Source: Candidatus Brocadiaceae bacterium (lineage in GTDB: Bacteria; Planctomycetota; Brocadiia; SM23-32). Taken from it: a DNA stretch of 8,843 bases. Location of the stretch: NCBI GenBank assembly GCA_003551785.1, contig PUNP01000518.1, positions 1-8,843 on the forward strand, written 5' to 3'. A model generated the notes under the pieces. That model saw only the letters and a program-made list of their open reading frames with translations, did not search any database and was not told where the DNA came from. Made by a program: the position numbers and the translations under genes. The stretch's first letter is position 1. Each line of letters opens with the position of its first letter. Of the stretch, positions 6,741 to 8,843 are shown piece by piece.

Positions 6741-7992
6741 AATCTCTCAGAATATCGATATGTTCCCAAATTTTTCTGAAGCCCTTTATAAGTGAATCTG
6801 TAACCTGGGCATCACGTGGACCGGTGGGAGTAGGAAGGCTGAGACGGCCTTCACAGTATTCGTCGGCGCCGGGGAAATCAGCAGAACGGTTATCGTATTT
6901 GGTAAATGCTCCTATCATGAAACGGTCGGGGTCAAAAATGGGAAGTTTATAAAGCGGAGGCGAACTTGGCCGGTCGGCATCCACGCCCTCCGCCTGTAAT
7001 GCTGCGGCAACCGTATCCGCTGAAATCCCCAGTTCTTCCCGAATAATTTTCGGTTTATAACCGTACCACGCCCCCATTGAAGTTACATAAGGCTTGATTA
7101 CAGGCGGAGTCAGACCGGGGAGTTCGTCCAGTTCGCAGCTAATTTTTTTGAGCGAATCGCAGCGTTCTTCTAACCACGTATCGGCATAATGGACTATTTG
7201 ATGATGTATAAGGAGCGCGGCTAGAGGATGACAGCGGAGTTTCAGTCCGTATCCGGTTCTGCCCAGGGGCTCGAGTTCTGTACCCTGCGTCAATTCAGAA
7301 GAACGACGCAGGTTATGACCGAGCGTAACAGTGCGGCTGTAAAAATCACTGTTATTGGTAAGCAATATTCCGCCTTCACCGCCGGAGATAAACTTCTTGC
7401 CCTGCAAGCTTGCACAGGCGATATCGCCAAACGAACCGACCGGATGATCTCTGAAGGCGGCAAAATGCGCATGACTGAAGTCTTCCACCCATACGACATT
7501 ATGTTTGTCACAGATGTTGCGCAGCGCCCGCTGCTCGACAGGATGCCCCCACATGGCATTGCTTGCTATGGCCACGGTGCGGTCGGTTATGGCATTTTCG
7601 GCTGCGGTGACGGAGATATTGCCGGTATCAGGTTCGGTATCCACCAGCACTACATGCGCGCCGAGATGCAAGGCGGGGGTGGCCGTCGCATGGTAAGTAA
7701 TGGTCGGGCATATAATTTCATCGCCGGGCTTAATATCCAGGGCAAAATACGCGCTGTAGAGTGCCATTGTTCCCGAAGAGCACAGCAAAGCATAACGGCG
7801 GTTTATACGGTCTTTAATGATGTCTTCACATTGTGCGACAATCCCTTCACGCCCCTGGATGGAAAGCGGGCTGTCGGAGTCGAAGTAAGATTTAATCAAT
7901 TCGCCCTGTTCGGGAGTCCGAGGCGGCCAGGTCCATTTTACAGGTTGCGGATATAAAGGCTTTCCGCCAAGCAACGCCGGTTTGCAGTTCAT
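6712..7992 (-). CDS. DegT/DnrJ/EryC1/StrS-family PLP aminotransferase
   Basis: 426 residues, normal length for the family. These enzymes move an amino group, usually from Glu or Gln, to a keto-sugar or keto-cyclitol. Visible motifs: ALLGGKP at the N-terminus (6-12), CSSGTMAL (71-78, PLP phosphate binding), VVWVEDFSHAHF (167-178) with D171 expected to contact the pyridine nitrogen, and SLQGKKFISGGEGGILLT (195-212) with K200 expected to form the Schiff base. ALLGGKP and the K-x4-GEGG spacing resemble the StrS/StsC inosose aminotransferase and NtdA side of the family more than the short perosamine type, but this is by eye. The start ATG follows a weak purine-rich stretch. It is the first gene of the leftward operon and overlaps the oxidoreductase fusion by 29 bp. 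A strong promoter candidate lies about 215 bp upstream. The family is certain; the substrate is not. Confidence 0.93.
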   Translation of the reverse strand: MNCKPALLGGKPLYPQPVKWTWPPRTPEQGELIKSYFDSDSPLSIQGREGIVAQCEDIIKDRINRRYALLCSSGTMALYSAYFALDIKPGDEIICPTITYHATATPALHLGAHVVLVDTEPDTGNISVTAAENAITDRTVAIASNAMWGHPVEQRALRNICDKHNVVWVEDFSHAHFAAFRDHPVGSFGDIACASLQGKKFISGGEGGILLTNNSDFYSRTVTLGHNLRRSSELTQGTELEPLGRTGYGLKLRCHPLAALLIHHQIVHYADTWLEERCDSLKKISCELDELPGLTPPVIKPYVTSMGAWYGYKPKIIREELGISADTVAAALQAEGVDADRPSSPPLYKLPIFDPDRFMIGAFTKYDNRSADFPGADEYCEGRLSLPTPTGPRDAQVTDSLIKGFRKIWEHIDILRDYEITQSQHG

Positions 7993-8096
7993 AGCTTCTC
8001 TTACCTTAATTTAAGTCAAAAAGCATGGGCTATGGAGTTGCCCGCATTATCGCTGTCTTGGGGGAATGTTTACCTGACATTTTAAAAAACATATCG

Positions 8097-8248
8097 CACC
8101 CTTTTTTTCGAGAGTATTTTAGAGACCCTCCCGGATACGCAAGATAACCACCATGGCCTTCACTAATGGGCAGGCCCCCTTGTTTTTTCAGTCCACAGCA
8201 TCGGCCAGTATATCACGTATCCCCAGGTTTGACAAGAAAAAAAGGGTG
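8097..8248. repeat. 13-bp perfect inverted repeat flanking the promoter region
   Basis: CACCCTTTTTTTC at 8097-8109 is the exact reverse complement of GAAAAAAAGGGTG at 8236-8248, 126 bp apart. The pair brackets the predicted promoter and transcription start. It could be the ends of a small element, a long-range stem in an RNA, or paired binding sites. The homopolymer core lowers its significance. Confidence 0.4.
8207..8235 (-). promoter_or_regulatory. Sigma70-type promoter for the aminotransferase operon
   Basis: On the minus strand TTGTCA (8235-8230) is followed by exactly 17 bp and then TATACT (8212-8207). Each hexamer matches the consensus at 5 of 6 positions. The expected start is near 8200, leaving an untranslated leader of about 208 nt before the ATG at 7992. 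It is the best promoter match I found in the window. The -35 box overlaps one of a cluster of TGACA half-sites, suggesting control by a DNA-binding regulator. Confidence 0.6.
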
Positions 8249-8265
8249 TCAGTTGACAATTGTCA
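8230..8265. promoter_or_regulatory. Cluster of TGACA/TGTCA half-sites, possible operator
   Basis: Four copies of one pentamer occur in 36 bp: TGACA (8230-8234), TGTCA (8247-8251), TGACA (8254-8258) and TGTCA (8261-8265). The last three alternate orientation at a 7-bp period. Positions 8254-8265 form the perfect 12-bp palindrome TGACAATTGTCA. The cluster covers the -35 box of the leftward promoter and about 30 bp upstream of it, a usual place for a regulator. No regulator gene is in the window. Confidence 0.45.
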
Positions 8266-8309
8266 TTCCAGACGCCCGGGCCGTATTCCCGCATCGAACA
8301 TAAGCCCGA

Positions 8310-8843
8310 GTCTCAATCCTTGTTTTAGTGGATCAGGTCTTCAGACTGCGTAAACTGGAAACCAAGATACAGGAGGGCGAGTGGTCTCAATCCTTGTTTT
8401 AGTGGATCAGGTCTTCAGACCCGAAACGCAAATCGCCGAGTATGTAAGCTGGGCGAAGTCTCAATCCTTGTTTTAGTGGATCAGGTCTTCAGACGGCATT
8501 AACCTGGACGAAGACGGAGAGCCAAAAGGTCTCAATCCTTGTTTTAGTGGATCAGGTCTTCAGACAGGGTTCGTGTCTGCTGCCGCCACCGAGCTTCCTT
8601 GTCTCAATCCTTGTTTTAGTGGATCAGGTCTTCAGACTTTGTTATCTGGTGTGCAAGGCAGTGCAAGACGGAGTCTCAATCCTTGTTTTAGTGGATCAGG
8701 TCTTCAGACCCGGTCGAGGTGGAGGAGGACGAGCCGAGGGCGCAGTCTCAATCCTTGTTTTAGTGGATCAGGTCTTCAGACTGGGTGATCAAGCGAGAGC
8801 TGGAATCTCTCTCCGGGTCTCAATCCTTGTTTTAGTGGATCAG
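8310..8843 (-). CRISPR. CRISPR array: 7 complete 37-bp repeats plus 1 truncated, 7 spacers
   Basis: Repeats start at 8310, 8384, 8458, 8529, 8601, 8673, 8745 and 8817; the last is cut after 27 bases by the window end. All copies are identical. On the plus strand the repeat starts GTCTCAATCCTTG and ends GGTCTTCAGAC. The spacers are 37, 37, 34, 35, 35, 35 and 35 bp and all differ. On the minus strand the repeat ends in ATTGAGAC, like the 8-nt 5' handle ATTGAAAC of type I and type III crRNAs. A TGATCC/GGATTG stem with a 10-nt loop lies just inside it. I therefore infer minus-strand transcription, with the leader and any cas genes beyond the right edge. The leftmost repeat shows no decay, so the array's far end is not marked by degeneration. 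Subtype cannot be set from the repeat alone; spacer length fits types I and III. Confidence 0.97.

Larger units (their letters stand above)
7993..8309. other. Intergenic region between the operon and the CRISPR array
   Basis: 317 bp with no credible gene. It holds the leftward promoter, the TGACA cluster and the 13-bp inverted repeat described separately, plus CTTAA-T-TTAAG at 8005-8015 just before the aminotransferase. I found no -35/-10 pair directed rightward into the array, which argues against this side being the CRISPR leader. No cas gene, tRNA or intrinsic terminator is visible. Confidence 0.7.

Noticed and set aside
7228..7956. Long plus-strand ORF (242 codons)
   Set aside because: It lies wholly antisense to the aminotransferase, which has all family motifs. 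The antisense product shows no recognisable domain.
8110..8150. Second leftward promoter (TTGCGT ... TAAAAT)
   Set aside because: The spacing is only 15 bp and the -35 is poor; the promoter at 8207-8235 is much better.
8156..8309. Left flank as the CRISPR leader
   Set aside because: Two TTGACA hexamers point rightward, but neither has a -10 at a proper distance, and the repeat's ATTGAGAC end points to leftward transcription.
8153..8353. Plus-strand ORF of 66 codons leading into the array
   Set aside because: It runs through the promoter region and into the first CRISPR repeat, and has no convincing ribosome binding site or family resemblance.
8573..8788. Plus-strand ORF encoding a repeated LNPCFSGSGLQT peptide
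   Set aside because: The peptide repeat is the translation of the CRISPR repeat, not a protein.

Overview
The window is a piece of a bacterial accessory region. It holds one leftward (minus-strand) gene block lying between a truncated insertion sequence on the left and a CRISPR array on the right. I cannot name the host from the sequence. Base composition is mixed: the metabolic genes are moderately GC-rich and the large NTPase gene is visibly richer in A/T. This mixture, the IS remnant and the CRISPR array suggest a mosaic, horizontally acquired island, probably in an environmental bacterium.

Layout from left to right. Bases 1-78 are AT-rich and hold nothing I recognise. At about 79-428 is the 3' end of an IS3-family transposase with a plausible right terminal repeat. 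At 475-606 is a 132-bp hairpin-rich element with imperfect inverted ends (MITE/REP-like). It abuts the stop codon of a long minus-strand gene (613-4032) that encodes a multidomain STAND NTPase: DUF4062, nSTAND1-type ATPase, one transmembrane helix, coiled coil, helical repeats and a PDZ-like domain. Just upstream, and overlapping its start in another frame, is an unlisted 54-codon ORF (3977-4141). It is either a small separate gene or the displaced N-terminus of the NTPase. Then come three tightly packed minus-strand genes: a TPR-like protein of unknown function (4237-5349), a GNAT acetyltransferase fused to a Gfo/Idh/MocA oxidoreductase (5349-6740), and a DegT/DnrJ/EryC1/StrS aminotransferase (6712-7992). 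Bases 7993-8309 hold a good sigma70-type promoter firing leftward, a cluster of TGACA half-sites and a 13-bp inverted repeat. From 8310 to the window end is a CRISPR array with seven complete 37-bp repeats and one cut repeat, with no cas gene in view.

Functionally there are two modules. The first is a short operon whose enzymes could oxidise a sugar or cyclitol carbon, transaminate the keto group and acetylate the new amine. This is the same chemical order as the WbpB/WbpE/WbpD pathway, but with the oxidoreductase and acetyltransferase on one chain. The second is a likely conflict or defence sensor, the membrane STAND NTPase, next to a CRISPR array. Whether the modules cooperate or are only neighbours in an island cannot be decided from sequence alone. 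All genes from 7992 down to 613 run the same way, and I see no convincing intrinsic terminator between them.
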